Assembly: GCA_027038835.1 (NCBI GenBank)
Contig: JALWGC010000002.1
Span: forward strand, 62,001-126,000
Direction of reading: 5' to 3'
DNA from: Helicobacteraceae bacterium
GTDB lineage: Bacteria; Campylobacterota; Campylobacteria; Campylobacterales; Sulfurimonadaceae
Length of the DNA stretch: 64,000 bases
Part shown: in pieces, positions 55,524 through 64,000 of the stretch
Position numbering within the stretch: position 1 is the stretch's first letter
Layout: every line of letters begins with the position of its first letter
The notes under the pieces: model-generated
What the model saw: only the letters and a program-made list of their open reading frames with translations
Database searches by the model: none
Told to the model about the DNA's origin: nothing
Program-made: the position numbers and the translations under genes

Positions 55524-57119
55524 TTGTCAAAATTATTACCTTTGATCGATCAACTTTCAAAATCATCTCCACAAGCAGTATATACGCCTAAGACTCTTTT
55601 TGATAGTGAACCAATTTCTATTTTTGATTACCTTTATATTGAAACACCGATCGAAAAAGCTTATAAGAAACTTTTAGGAGAAAAACGAAACACAAAGTCA
55701 ATTGTCTTTTTATGCGGCAGCAGCGGTGATGGCAAGTCAGCTATCATAGGGAGAAATCAAAAGTTTTTCGATAAATATTTCGATGTGCATATCGATGCGA
55801 CTCATAGTTTTCGGCCGAATCAAACGGCGATCGAAGCTTTGGATGATGTTTTTGATCGTTTTAAAGAGGGGTCAAAAGGGTTGGTTGTCGGTATCAATAT
55901 GGGGATAATGTTAAACTATGCGCGTTATGGAAAAAGTGCACATGATGATATCAAAACCGCTATACGCAACTACGATGCGAACGGGAGATCTTCGGAGAAT
56001 ATCTATTTTATAAACTTTGAAGACTATCCAAAATTTGAAATGACAGACGGTGCTATCGGCTCCTCGTTTATTTTAGAACTTATAAAAAAGATAGTAGCGC
56101 GGGATGATGCCAATCCGTTTTATACCGCATACAAAGAGGACTTGCAAAACAATATCCGCAAGATAGATCATCAAAATTATTATCTTTTGGGATTGGAAGC
56201 TATACAAAATCGTATCATCGAACTACTGGTTACCGTGCACCTAAAATATGACCAGTTTTTGACTGCTCGTTCTTTGTTGGATCTGATATATGTTCTTTTG
56301 CGAGATCCTCGCTCGCTTATAGATCAGCTTTTTGAACATGATTCCAATCCAATATTGGAAAATATCTACAAAGAGGATCCCATTTTAAAGAGAACTAAGC
56401 GTTTGGACATATTTGTGCTGGAGCGTTCCAACCATAAACCTGATAAAGAGTTAGAGGCATTTGTCAAAGAGTTCAATCATCAAAGCGGTTATCAGATTTT
56501 AAACATAAGCGACGTGCATACATTGGTAAGATTTTTTTATCTGTTTCGAGGGTATGATTGTGCAAACAATTACCACCGAAGATTTGAAGATGATTTTTCA
56601 GATACTTCAACGTTTGAATTTGTTCAACTAATCGCTGCGCATCGAAACTACGATAAAGAGAAAAAAACGATAATAAAAGCATTTTACGATAAATTGCGCG
56701 AAGCGGTTTTCGCCTATGCAAACAAAGAATATCCTTCTATGAGTAAAGAATATCTTTTCCATTGTGATACGATCAATGGGTATAGTGTGTATGCTCCTTT
56801 GGAACTCTCTGCTGCATGGGATGAAATAAAAACCGATCACACACATACAATCAATAGTTTTCGTTGCTTTTTACAAGTTGAAGAGAAACTCCTACTACCC
56901 ATCGATATCTCGTTAAATTTCTATAAGCTTATCTTAGCAATAAATCAGGGGTATAGACCAAACAAACATGATAGAAATACGATCATTTTATTTGAAGAGC
57001 TGTTAGAGAGGATCGCCTCGATAGTCCGACTTTCAAAGAGGCTTGTTTTTGTCAAACAAAAGCAGCGATATACATTCATCAAGCGAAATGAAGAGATAGA
57101 GGTAAGGGAAAATGATTGA
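55524..57119 (+). CDS. dptF: DNA phosphorothioation-dependent restriction protein DptF
   Basis: DptF is an NTPase of the restriction arm that attacks DNA lacking phosphorothioate marks. The 531-residue protein has the family-specific DYLYIETPIEKAYKKLL followed by the P-loop FLCGSSGDGKSAI (65-72), and DVHIDATHSFRPNQTAIEALD in the strand/sensor region. Length agrees with the family (about 530-560). It begins with TTG eight bases after AAAGG. The gene is first of an operon with dptG and dptH; the ends overlap by eight bases. Confidence 0.93.
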   Translation: MSKLLPLIDQLSKSSPQAVYTPKTLFDSEPISIFDYLYIETPIEKAYKKLLGEKRNTKSIVFLCGSSGDGKSAIIGRNQKFFDKYFDVHIDATHSFRPNQTAIEALDDVFDRFKEGSKGLVVGINMGIMLNYARYGKSAHDDIKTAIRNYDANGRSSENIYFINFEDYPKFEMTDGAIGSSFILELIKKIVARDDANPFYTAYKEDLQNNIRKIDHQNYYLLGLEAIQNRIIELLVTVHLKYDQFLTARSLLDLIYVLLRDPRSLIDQLFEHDSNPILENIYKEDPILKRTKRLDIFVLERSNHKPDKELEAFVKEFNHQSGYQILNISDVHTLVRFFYLFRGYDCANNYHRRFEDDFSDTSTFEFVQLIAAHRNYDKEKKTIIKAFYDKLREAVFAYANKEYPSMSKEYLFHCDTINGYSVYAPLELSAAWDEIKTDHTHTINSFRCFLQVEEKLLLPIDISLNFYKLILAINQGYRPNKHDRNTIILFEELLERIASIVRLSKRLVFVKQKQRYTFIKRNEEIEVREND

Positions 57120-58425
57120 AAAATTAAAAACTGTGACAGAAGAAAATATCCCTAAAAACAATCCGACCCTTGAAACTTACTTTCCTTTAAGCACGAACGA
57201 AAAAAAGAACGCTGATAAGGCATTTGAGAGTAGTGCTATAGCCGGTCAACTTATAGGCTTTCAACTAAAAAAGCAGCTTGAAGTCAATTTCGATGCAGCA
57301 AGTTTTATAGATACAGTGTTAGAAGAGTTCAAAGAGAGTATCACTTCTCCTGAGGCTTTGGATATTATTAAAAAGATATACTTTCAAGGTGACGAACTCC
57401 CGATAATAACACCGCTGATGTATATGTCCAGACCTTTTCAATCGTTAGACAAAAAAACGAAAAAAAGTTTAAAAATCTTTCTTCAAATGTTGCAACCAAG
57501 TGATACTGCAGAAACATCCTCAAATAAGCTCAACTTTATAGAAAAGAAAATTTTTGAAATATTTCAAAAACATATCGTTGCGCATCCCTTGGTAAAAGAC
57601 TCGCATTCTTATGTGCGCTATTTGGATAGCTACTTCACTCAAGATTTCAACTATCTTCTTACCAATCCAAAATTTTTCCACACTTCTATCGATATGTTTT
57701 TAAAGTTTTATTTTTTTACATACTCGGCGCAATTGGCACTCAACATTCAAGAAGCTCCGCTACAAAAGCCTTCACTTAAAGAGTTGTATTTTATACTAAA
57801 TTATGAGCAAGCAAGTTCTGAGCGTAAAAAGATAGTAAATAACGGATACAAAACTCTCATACAGAAGATGCGATATCTCTACCCTTATCTATCGTTACTT
57901 GAGATTTTATCCGATATCATTGAAGACAAAAATTTCAAACTGTATGATCTCTCTAACATAGAGGACTCGACAGAAAACATTGAGGCAGTCGTGAACTTTA
58001 CAAATCTTTTGAGAAAAAAGCGAGGATTGTCAGCAAATTCACTTCAGTTTTTTCAAACACTTAATGATGCGTTGAAGTATCTATTTGAAAGCGCCTTTGA
58101 GCAGTTTAAAAAAAGTGACAAAAAAGCGGTTATCGATCGTTTTGTTGCTGCTTTTGAGAAGCAAGTCTCTCGCCCGTTTATACAATCAAGAGGAAGATTT
58201 GGCAAAGTTTTGGTGCTTGATCAAGATATGGTTTTGATGCTAACGAATATGTCTATAAATACCAGAGGAAAACTTCGTTTTCAGGATTTATTATGGGAGT
58301 TTCAACAGCGAGGGCTCTTCTTTGATCCGAAATCGGAAGATGCCTTGTTGGAGCTCTATGAAAGAGTTGGAAATATAGAGAGAAAAAGTGATAGTGGAGA
58401 TGCCGTATATGTACACACGATTTAG
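57112..58425 (+). CDS. dptG: DNA phosphorothioation-dependent restriction protein DptG
   Basis: DptG is the middle component of the DptFGH complex. The 437-residue protein is mostly helical and lacks recognisable catalytic motifs; its identity rests on length, position between dptF and dptH, and family-like segments such as the C-terminal GRFGKVLVLDQDMVLMLTN and KLRFQDLLWEFQQRGLFFDPKS, which resemble a winged helix. AAGGG precedes the ATG inside the end of dptF. Confidence 0.88.
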   Translation: MIEKLKTVTEENIPKNNPTLETYFPLSTNEKKNADKAFESSAIAGQLIGFQLKKQLEVNFDAASFIDTVLEEFKESITSPEALDIIKKIYFQGDELPIITPLMYMSRPFQSLDKKTKKSLKIFLQMLQPSDTAETSSNKLNFIEKKIFEIFQKHIVAHPLVKDSHSYVRYLDSYFTQDFNYLLTNPKFFHTSIDMFLKFYFFTYSAQLALNIQEAPLQKPSLKELYFILNYEQASSERKKIVNNGYKTLIQKMRYLYPYLSLLEILSDIIEDKNFKLYDLSNIEDSTENIEAVVNFTNLLRKKRGLSANSLQFFQTLNDALKYLFESAFEQFKKSDKKAVIDRFVAAFEKQVSRPFIQSRGRFGKVLVLDQDMVLMLTNMSINTRGKLRFQDLLWEFQQRGLFFDPKSEDALLELYERVGNIERKSDSGDAVYVHTI

Positions 58426-61400
58426 TGAGTTTTTAGTTCAAAATATATTCGATTGGTTAGCTCAAAGGATAGCGCAGGGGCATCGATATCGTTTTCATTC
58501 TGATGATGAAGATAATATCAAAGAGCTTGTCGAAGCACTACAAGAGAGAAAAACAGGTGAGATTATTTATAAAGAAACTCCACTTCCTTATATTGAAATA
58601 AAAGGGGTAAAACTTCTCTATGTCAATGATGTTACTGGGGTTATGAACGAGAACTTTATCTCAAATCTACGAGATGCCGTCTCCGCTCCTTATGAAGAGT
58701 TTTCGATGTGCTCATTACTGGTGCTACATAAAAGTCGTTTAGATACGGTTTTGAACTCCGCTATCGATTTGGCCGCTTTGGATGCTCCCCTTAATGCCGC
58801 TTATGTAAAAAAAGATCTGCAGCATCTCATCCATGAAACGAAAATCTCAAAACATCTCAAAGCGTTGATGAAACTACAAGCAGAGATCGTCGAGTCGGAA
58901 AGACAATCGGCTTTTGGATACAAAACACTGTTTCACTCAATCATCGATGAGACCATATACTTCAAAGAGCTTTCTTTGTTTGAAGATGCAGACCTATTAA
59001 AAGAGCATGATGGGAAAAAGATAGAAAAAAGGTTTTTAGATAACAGAAAGCTTTACGATGAGATCGAAAATATCATGATAAACTTCCCATCGGAGATAGA
59101 AGAGCGTCTTGCTAATCGTTATTCCGAAGATTTTATCAACAAATATCTCACACTCGATACATGGAAAGAAGTAACTTACGATCAGTTGATCAAAGAGATC
59201 AACAAACCTCGTGATACGATCGAGTTTGATAATTTTGAGGTAGATAACGGCGAGTGTATCCTACGAAATGAAAGTGCTACAGCTGCAGGGAAAAGAACGA
59301 AGAATATTATCGTTTTTGCTGAAGAGAAGAGAGTGCGATTTTTTATAAAATTCAAAGGCAAAGGTTTAACAAAAGATCACTTGCAGCTTTTAGATAACAA
59401 AGCGATAAAAAACGATATAGAGTGGGATTATATCGGACTTTCACGCACTTTTGAAGTCAGCCTAACATACGATCAAAATCCACTTTACTTTTCTTTAAGA
59501 CTCAATGGTGGAAAGGCATCTTCTATATTTAAATTCAAAATACTTGTTTTACAAAAAGGGGCGTTTGATTTACAAGCTATCTATAACTTTTTCATTGTCA
59601 AACCCAAAGAGAAACTACTACTCCTTCAAACAAGCGAGATGGAGATCAATTTTTCTCAAAACAAAACAGAAGAACCCTATAGAGTAAACGATGGTGAAAC
59701 TGTGGATATCCGCCGTTATCCACGTATCAACTATGAAGATCTTTATAACAACCAAGATGTTGTCGCGTTTGCTATCACAAACGGGGTTGATACGATTTCA
59801 CTGCAAATCGAAGGGGAAAAGATAAGAGAGGTTATCTCCATCCCTTTGCTCTACAATCAAGAGCGGTTAGATAGAATGTTTCATAACGGAATCAACGTGG
59901 AACTGAACTACGCCGGGAAAAAAGCGATTTTGGAGTATCAAGAGATCCCTCTCATCGCCAATCGCTTTACCTATATCGATTTGGAGCATCAAATCATCTC
60001 TAATGAGCTTATGCATTTCGGTTTTGATAAGGATGCCGCACAAGAGTTGGCAAGTGCAAGTGATGATATCTTCACATCTTATACCGCTCTTTTGCGTTGC
60101 TTTAGAGATAAAAAGACAACACCATCACTGTGTGCTTGGGATGATGAGATATGTAAATATGCACAAAAGTTTTGCGATGATGTTAAAGAGTATCTGCAAA
60201 GCATCCCCGACAATACATCGCTGAGCCCTTCACATAAATTGGTTTTAAAGATAGGGAGAGTAAGGCACGATGGCAAAGAGTATCTCTCTCCTTTTTCTCC
60301 TCTTATACTCTCTTATATCCTTTACTTAAGAGATAAAAGCGATGAAAGTCTTCCCAAACTTTCCGAAGTAACGCTAAAGCGATTGAATCCTAAGGGTCTT
60401 TTTCCATATCTTTACAAAGGCACGCAGCACTACAGCTACACCTCTTTGGTGCAAGATGATCCTTTATGGCTGGAGTTTGTCGATAATGAAGAGAACGAAT
60501 TTAGCTATGTTTCCAAATTGGTTTCAGAAAAGATTGTAGAGTTTTCCAAAGCTTTTGAGAAACTTTTTGAGTTTCGACACGATGCGCCGCTTATCATCAA
60601 CAGTATCAACAATGCAAGCAACAAAGAGATTTTCAAAGGTTTGGTCAAATACTATAAAGATAACTTCGAGAAAAAACCAAAACATATCATCGTAAATATT
60701 TACGACCAATCTTACCATGAAACCTATTTTGATATCTTTGCCGATACAGACTCTTATGAAGAGATCAAACAGCGATACAATCTCAAAGAAAATGCTGAAA
60801 CGATCATCGATATCATGCGCACCCACATCACATACTCGAAACATCTTATCGATAAATCGCAATCGTATGCACACTTGAGCTTCTTTAAAAACAACGAAAA
60901 GGTTCAAATCCAACAAAACAAAGTGGACCTTGTCAAATCCGGTTTGGTGTGTTCCGGTCTTATTTCCGGTGAGAGTTCAGAAGAGAAAAACGGATACTAC
61001 TACAGCGGCTTTGGGTTACGCAATGTCGCCATAGAGGATAAACCGCATCTGCAAATGGCAAAACTCTACAATGCCCTGCAGCGTCCGGCTTTTGAGAGCG
61101 GTGCATTGTATGATGCAAAAGAGAGCATCACACTTATGATAAGTGAAAATTTTAAAACACTTCTGCATCAATCTTACGAAAACTCTTTATGGACAGTTAT
61201 AATCGATCCGAAAGTAACATTGGACTTTTTTGACAACGAAAAAGATCTGATCTTGATCCACTACTCCGATCAGTATAGCTCTTCTGCCAATTACGACGCC
61301 ATAACCGTTACGGCACAAAAAGAGATCTATGCCGATGTGGTCGGGAGCGAAAATATCATCCGTGAGTTCAATGCCTTTAACGGCGAATGGCTTATCAAAA

Positions 61401-63427
61401 TGATAGCCGAAAAAGATAAGCGGATAAAACGGGAGAAAAAAGGGATTATCGCCGCATATAAATACATAACCGCTTTTGTAGATCGACCCGATATAACTTG
61501 GGTGCCGCTTTCTATCGCTGAACTGCTTCGTGTAGCGGGAAATGTCGGGTTAGAGATGAGCAAGAGTGATTTTAGTCGCTACAACGAGATGCATACCAAC
61601 AGCAATCTCCAAGGTGGCGCGATCTCCGATGATATTTTGCTTGTTGGATACTGTAAAGAGGGGATAATCCTCTACCCCGTCGAAGTAAAATCGGGTAGTG
61701 CCGATCTATCCAAAGCGATCAGGCAAGCTATCTCTTTGAAAAGATTTTTCAAAGATTACCTTTTCCAAGGTGATGGGATCAAAGCACAACTACTCAAGGG
61801 ACTCTTTATTAGACAGATTTTTATGCAGATAGATAAGTTCAAACTTTATGATGTCTTTGAAGAGGACTATTTTCAACCGATTATAAAAGAGAGAGAAAAG
61901 CTGCTTGAGGGTAGATACAAGATTGTAGAGTTGGATGGGTATTATGAAGGTGTGGTCGTTTACTTCAACGACTCGCCGGCACAATTTAACACCGAGTTCG
62001 ATACGCAAAATACGGAAAATATTCTCGTATGCAAACTCCCCTCATCCTATCAACAAGAGATGCTTGAGAAGTGCTACAGCGATCTAAAAGCAGAGATCCG
62101 CAACGGTAGCTTCGGTACGGATACACACTATCTTTTGGATGATGTGCAGTGCAACGGTGACCATGTCATAGAGCCAAATGAAGAATCTCCAAAACAAGAT
62201 GAACAGATCGCAAAAGAAGAGGAAGAGAAAGAGGTAGAAAAAGCTACCGAAGATAAAAGTAGCAACAAAACAGAAGATGGCTCAAAAGAGCCGATGCAGA
62301 TCATCTTTGGTACCAATGTTCTAAACGGCGAGCAGGTTATATGGTACCCAACCGATACCACAAAAACGCTCAATACCAACACAGGGATCATCGGAACGAT
62401 GGGAACAGGTAAAACCCAGTTTACTAAATCTCTTATAACTCAGATGATGCAAAATGTAGATCACAATGTCCATGCAACACCTATCGGTATCTTGATATTT
62501 GATTATAAGGGTGATTATATCAAAGAGAATTTTACCACGCCCACAGGTGCCAAAGTGCTTGATCCATACCATCTACCCTATAATCCACTTGCTCTTTTTG
62601 GAGAAAGACCACTGCTTCCGGTACACACGACAAACCTTTTTAAAACAACGCTGGCAAAAGCGTTTGGATTAGGCACGGTGCAGCAAGCCAATTTAAATCG
62701 CATCATTTTAGAGGCATATGAAAAACGAGGCATCAGCCGCGCAGACAGATCCACTTGGACGAAGTTGGCACCAACCATCCAAGATATATGGGAGATCTAT
62801 ACAAATGAGGAGAAAATCTCTTACGATTCGCTCTATGCAGCATTGAAAAAACTTATCGACTTTGAGATATTCGAGCCTGATCCCCAAAAGACAACCTCTT
62901 TGTATGACCTTATAGACGGTATCACCGTTATCAATCTCTCAGGCTATGATACAGATATCCAAAACCTTATCGTCGCTATCACATTGGATATCTTCTATAC
63001 TCAGATGCACATACAAGGTTCATCACGACTCGATGGAGATTTCAGAGAGATCACGAAGATGATCTTAGTGGATGAAGCGGACAACTTTATGTCCCAAGAC
63101 TTTGAAAGTCTCAAAAAGATCTTAAAAGAGGGGCGAGAATTCGGCGTAGGAACCATCCTCTCTACTCAACAACTCACCCACTTCAAAACATCCGAAAACA
63201 ATTATGCAGATTACCTGCAAACATGGGTGATCCATCAAGTATCCAACATCAAAACCCAAGACATCACCTCCATTTTTAACATCAGCAATAAACACGACGC
63301 AGAGACGCTTATGGAGCAAATACGCCGCCTAGAGAAGCACTATAGCATCTATGTAGATGGGAAGAAAAATATGATTAAAATGCGGGATTTGGCATTTTGG
63401 GAACTTATTAAGGAGAAAGAAAAATGA
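58409..63427 (+). CDS. dptH: DNA phosphorothioation-dependent restriction protein DptH
   Basis: The large component (about 1,672 residues). The C-terminal third is a HerA/FtsK/VirB4-type ATPase with Walker A GTMGTGKTQ (1329-1337), Walker B MILVDEAD (D1555/E1556) and the QLTHF sensor region, suggesting DNA translocation. Before it, DDILLVGY followed by PVEVKSGS (D1074/D1075, E1092, K1094) has the spacing of a PD-(D/E)XK nuclease core. The N-terminal 1,000 residues are not assignable. The GTG at 58388 gives seven more residues; ATG was chosen because GGAG lies nine bases before it. Confidence 0.9.
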   Translation: MYTRFSEFLVQNIFDWLAQRIAQGHRYRFHSDDEDNIKELVEALQERKTGEIIYKETPLPYIEIKGVKLLYVNDVTGVMNENFISNLRDAVSAPYEEFSMCSLLVLHKSRLDTVLNSAIDLAALDAPLNAAYVKKDLQHLIHETKISKHLKALMKLQAEIVESERQSAFGYKTLFHSIIDETIYFKELSLFEDADLLKEHDGKKIEKRFLDNRKLYDEIENIMINFPSEIEERLANRYSEDFINKYLTLDTWKEVTYDQLIKEINKPRDTIEFDNFEVDNGECILRNESATAAGKRTKNIIVFAEEKRVRFFIKFKGKGLTKDHLQLLDNKAIKNDIEWDYIGLSRTFEVSLTYDQNPLYFSLRLNGGKASSIFKFKILVLQKGAFDLQAIYNFFIVKPKEKLLLLQTSEMEINFSQNKTEEPYRVNDGETVDIRRYPRINYEDLYNNQDVVAFAITNGVDTISLQIEGEKIREVISIPLLYNQERLDRMFHNGINVELNYAGKKAILEYQEIPLIANRFTYIDLEHQIISNELMHFGFDKDAAQELASASDDIFTSYTALLRCFRDKKTTPSLCAWDDEICKYAQKFCDDVKEYLQSIPDNTSLSPSHKLVLKIGRVRHDGKEYLSPFSPLILSYILYLRDKSDESLPKLSEVTLKRLNPKGLFPYLYKGTQHYSYTSLVQDDPLWLEFVDNEENEFSYVSKLVSEKIVEFSKAFEKLFEFRHDAPLIINSINNASNKEIFKGLVKYYKDNFEKKPKHIIVNIYDQSYHETYFDIFADTDSYEEIKQRYNLKENAETIIDIMRTHITYSKHLIDKSQSYAHLSFFKNNEKVQIQQNKVDLVKSGLVCSGLISGESSEEKNGYYYSGFGLRNVAIEDKPHLQMAKLYNALQRPAFESGALYDAKESITLMISENFKTLLHQSYENSLWTVIIDPKVTLDFFDNEKDLILIHYSDQYSSSANYDAITVTAQKEIYADVVGSENIIREFNAFNGEWLIKMIAEKDKRIKREKKGIIAAYKYITAFVDRPDITWVPLSIAELLRVAGNVGLEMSKSDFSRYNEMHTNSNLQGGAISDDILLVGYCKEGIILYPVEVKSGSADLSKAIRQAISLKRFFKDYLFQGDGIKAQLLKGLFIRQIFMQIDKFKLYDVFEEDYFQPIIKEREKLLEGRYKIVELDGYYEGVVVYFNDSPAQFNTEFDTQNTENILVCKLPSSYQQEMLEKCYSDLKAEIRNGSFGTDTHYLLDDVQCNGDHVIEPNEESPKQDEQIAKEEEEKEVEKATEDKSSNKTEDGSKEPMQIIFGTNVLNGEQVIWYPTDTTKTLNTNTGIIGTMGTGKTQFTKSLITQMMQNVDHNVHATPIGILIFDYKGDYIKENFTTPTGAKVLDPYHLPYNPLALFGERPLLPVHTTNLFKTTLAKAFGLGTVQQANLNRIILEAYEKRGISRADRSTWTKLAPTIQDIWEIYTNEEKISYDSLYAALKKLIDFEIFEPDPQKTTSLYDLIDGITVINLSGYDTDIQNLIVAITLDIFYTQMHIQGSSRLDGDFREITKMILVDEADNFMSQDFESLKKILKEGREFGVGTILSTQQLTHFKTSENNYADYLQTWVIHQVSNIKTQDITSIFNISNKHDAETLMEQIRRLEKHYSIYVDGKKNMIKMRDLAFWELIKEKEK

Positions 63428-64000
63428 ATTTTAAAGAAAACTATGTGAATGAAATAAAAAAAAGAATTAATGATGGCTTGTCACCATCAAGAGCTTTTAT
63501 TTCATATTACCTATGTTTATTCTTCAGACTTGATTATGGTGATGAAAGAGATTTCATTTGTGATAAACCAAACGATAAAGGTATTGATGCGATTTATGTA
63601 AATGATGAAACTGAAGAAATTTATTTTATTCAATCAAAATTTGGTGATAGCACACCAGAAAAATATTATAAGAGTGATAAGAGCATTGGAGATAAAGATC
63701 CTTCTCAGTTTTTAGGCAGCGTAGAAAAATTTAAAACAAAAGAGGGAATAGATACTATTTTAAATAGCTCTAAAACGGCTAAAGAATTAAAAGACTTGAT
63801 TACAGACTTACAATTGAAAAACAAGACTCATTATGATTTTAGAAAAATATTTATTACTAATGGGAAGCACAATCAAGACTCTTTAGATATTAAAGAAAGC
63901 ACAAGCATTGAGTTTGTTTTACTTAATGATTTTGAGCAAGAGTATAATAGATATATGAGTATAATTAATTCTACTAAACCTTCGCCTATCAATTTTGAGT
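63424..64000 (+). CDS. AIPR-family (abortive phage infection) protein, 5' part
   Basis: The frame is open to the window edge (about 192 codons). The ATG overlaps the dptH stop (ATGA), so it belongs to the same operon. The N-terminal domain shows KGIDAIYVNDETEEIYFIQSKFG: D55 and Q70-S71-K72 have the arrangement of a (D/E/Q)xK restriction-nuclease core as in Mrr-like enzymes, and this block is typical of AIPR proteins. The characteristic C-terminal AIPR domain is not in view, so identification is by the N-terminus and context. Confidence 0.72.
   Translation, partial: MNFKENYVNEIKKRINDGLSPSRAFISYYLCLFFRLDYGDERDFICDKPNDKGIDAIYVNDETEEIYFIQSKFGDSTPEKYYKSDKSIGDKDPSQFLGSVEKFKTKEGIDTILNSSKTAKELKDLITDLQLKNKTHYDFRKIFITNGKHNQDSLDIKESTSIEFVLLNDFEQEYNRYMSIINSTKPSPINFE

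Noticed and set aside
55312-55572. An 86-codon minus-strand frame across the dptF control region
   Set aside because: It overlaps the dptF start and the palindromes, has no ribosome binding site and reflects A/T-rich sequence; an antisense RNA here is possible but not supported.

Overview
The window looks like the replication-origin region of a member of the Campylobacterota (Epsilonproteobacteria). The pointers are: H. pylori-type DnaA boxes (TTATTCACA) beside dnaA; an RNase J with an Asn/Gln-rich N-terminal extension next to rsmA; FliW; a single-domain short QueF; ThyX; nrdA and nrdB at separate loci; and many short overlapping operons with TTG starts. The genus cannot be fixed from sequence alone; a free-living sulfur- or hydrogen-oxidising lineage is a guess.

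Layout. 1-13.8 kb is mostly on the minus strand: thioredoxin (cut by the window edge), HtrA protease, fliW, nrdA, a lipoprotein, purB, rlmN, a nucleoside phosphorylase, hisF and a large 14-repeat LVIVD lipoprotein, with one plus-strand RluA-type pseudouridine synthase. This flank holds three parS-like sites, a cluster of DnaA boxes at about 8.1-8.3 kb, a 30-codon membrane-peptide ORF with a strong hairpin, and a 166-bp MITE-like element. 13.8-22.9 kb is dnaA, dnaN, gyrB with putative oriC sequence on both sides of dnaA, a DUF3943 gene and an LpxR-like gene lodged between dnaN and gyrB, then a degenerate GGDEF/EAL gene, queF and an unknown gene. 23-43 kb is housekeeping and envelope: cca, typA, DUF4105 and DUF3015 proteins, fliI-folE, a FadL porin, an MFS transporter, DUF481 and DUF309 proteins, rsmA-rnj, a cold-shock-domain coiled-coil protein, a two-component system and rpsU. 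43-50.6 kb holds a chemoreceptor and an eight-gene minus-strand operon headed by nrdB that groups dNTP-pool genes (nrdB, thyX, dgt) with pcm, a nitrilase-family enzyme and a DUF481 protein. 50.7-55.3 kb has two toxin-antitoxin pairs around purT, then a dehydrogenase, a small membrane protein, a SprT-like protease and a Nudix hydrolase.

55.5 kb to the end is an A/T-rich defence island: dptF, dptG and dptH of the DNA-phosphorothioation-dependent restriction system, followed with a 4-base overlap by an AIPR-type (abortive phage infection) gene that runs off the window. No phosphorothioation (dnd) genes lie in the window.

The most noteworthy observations are the dptFGH-AIPR operon, with nuclease-like motifs in both DptH and the AIPR protein; two genes (fliI and a DUF4105 gene) whose best supported start codons are ATT and ATA; the bipartite origin with a near-perfect repeat on both sides of dnaA plus a remote DnaA-box/parS cluster; and a possible type I toxin-like locus.
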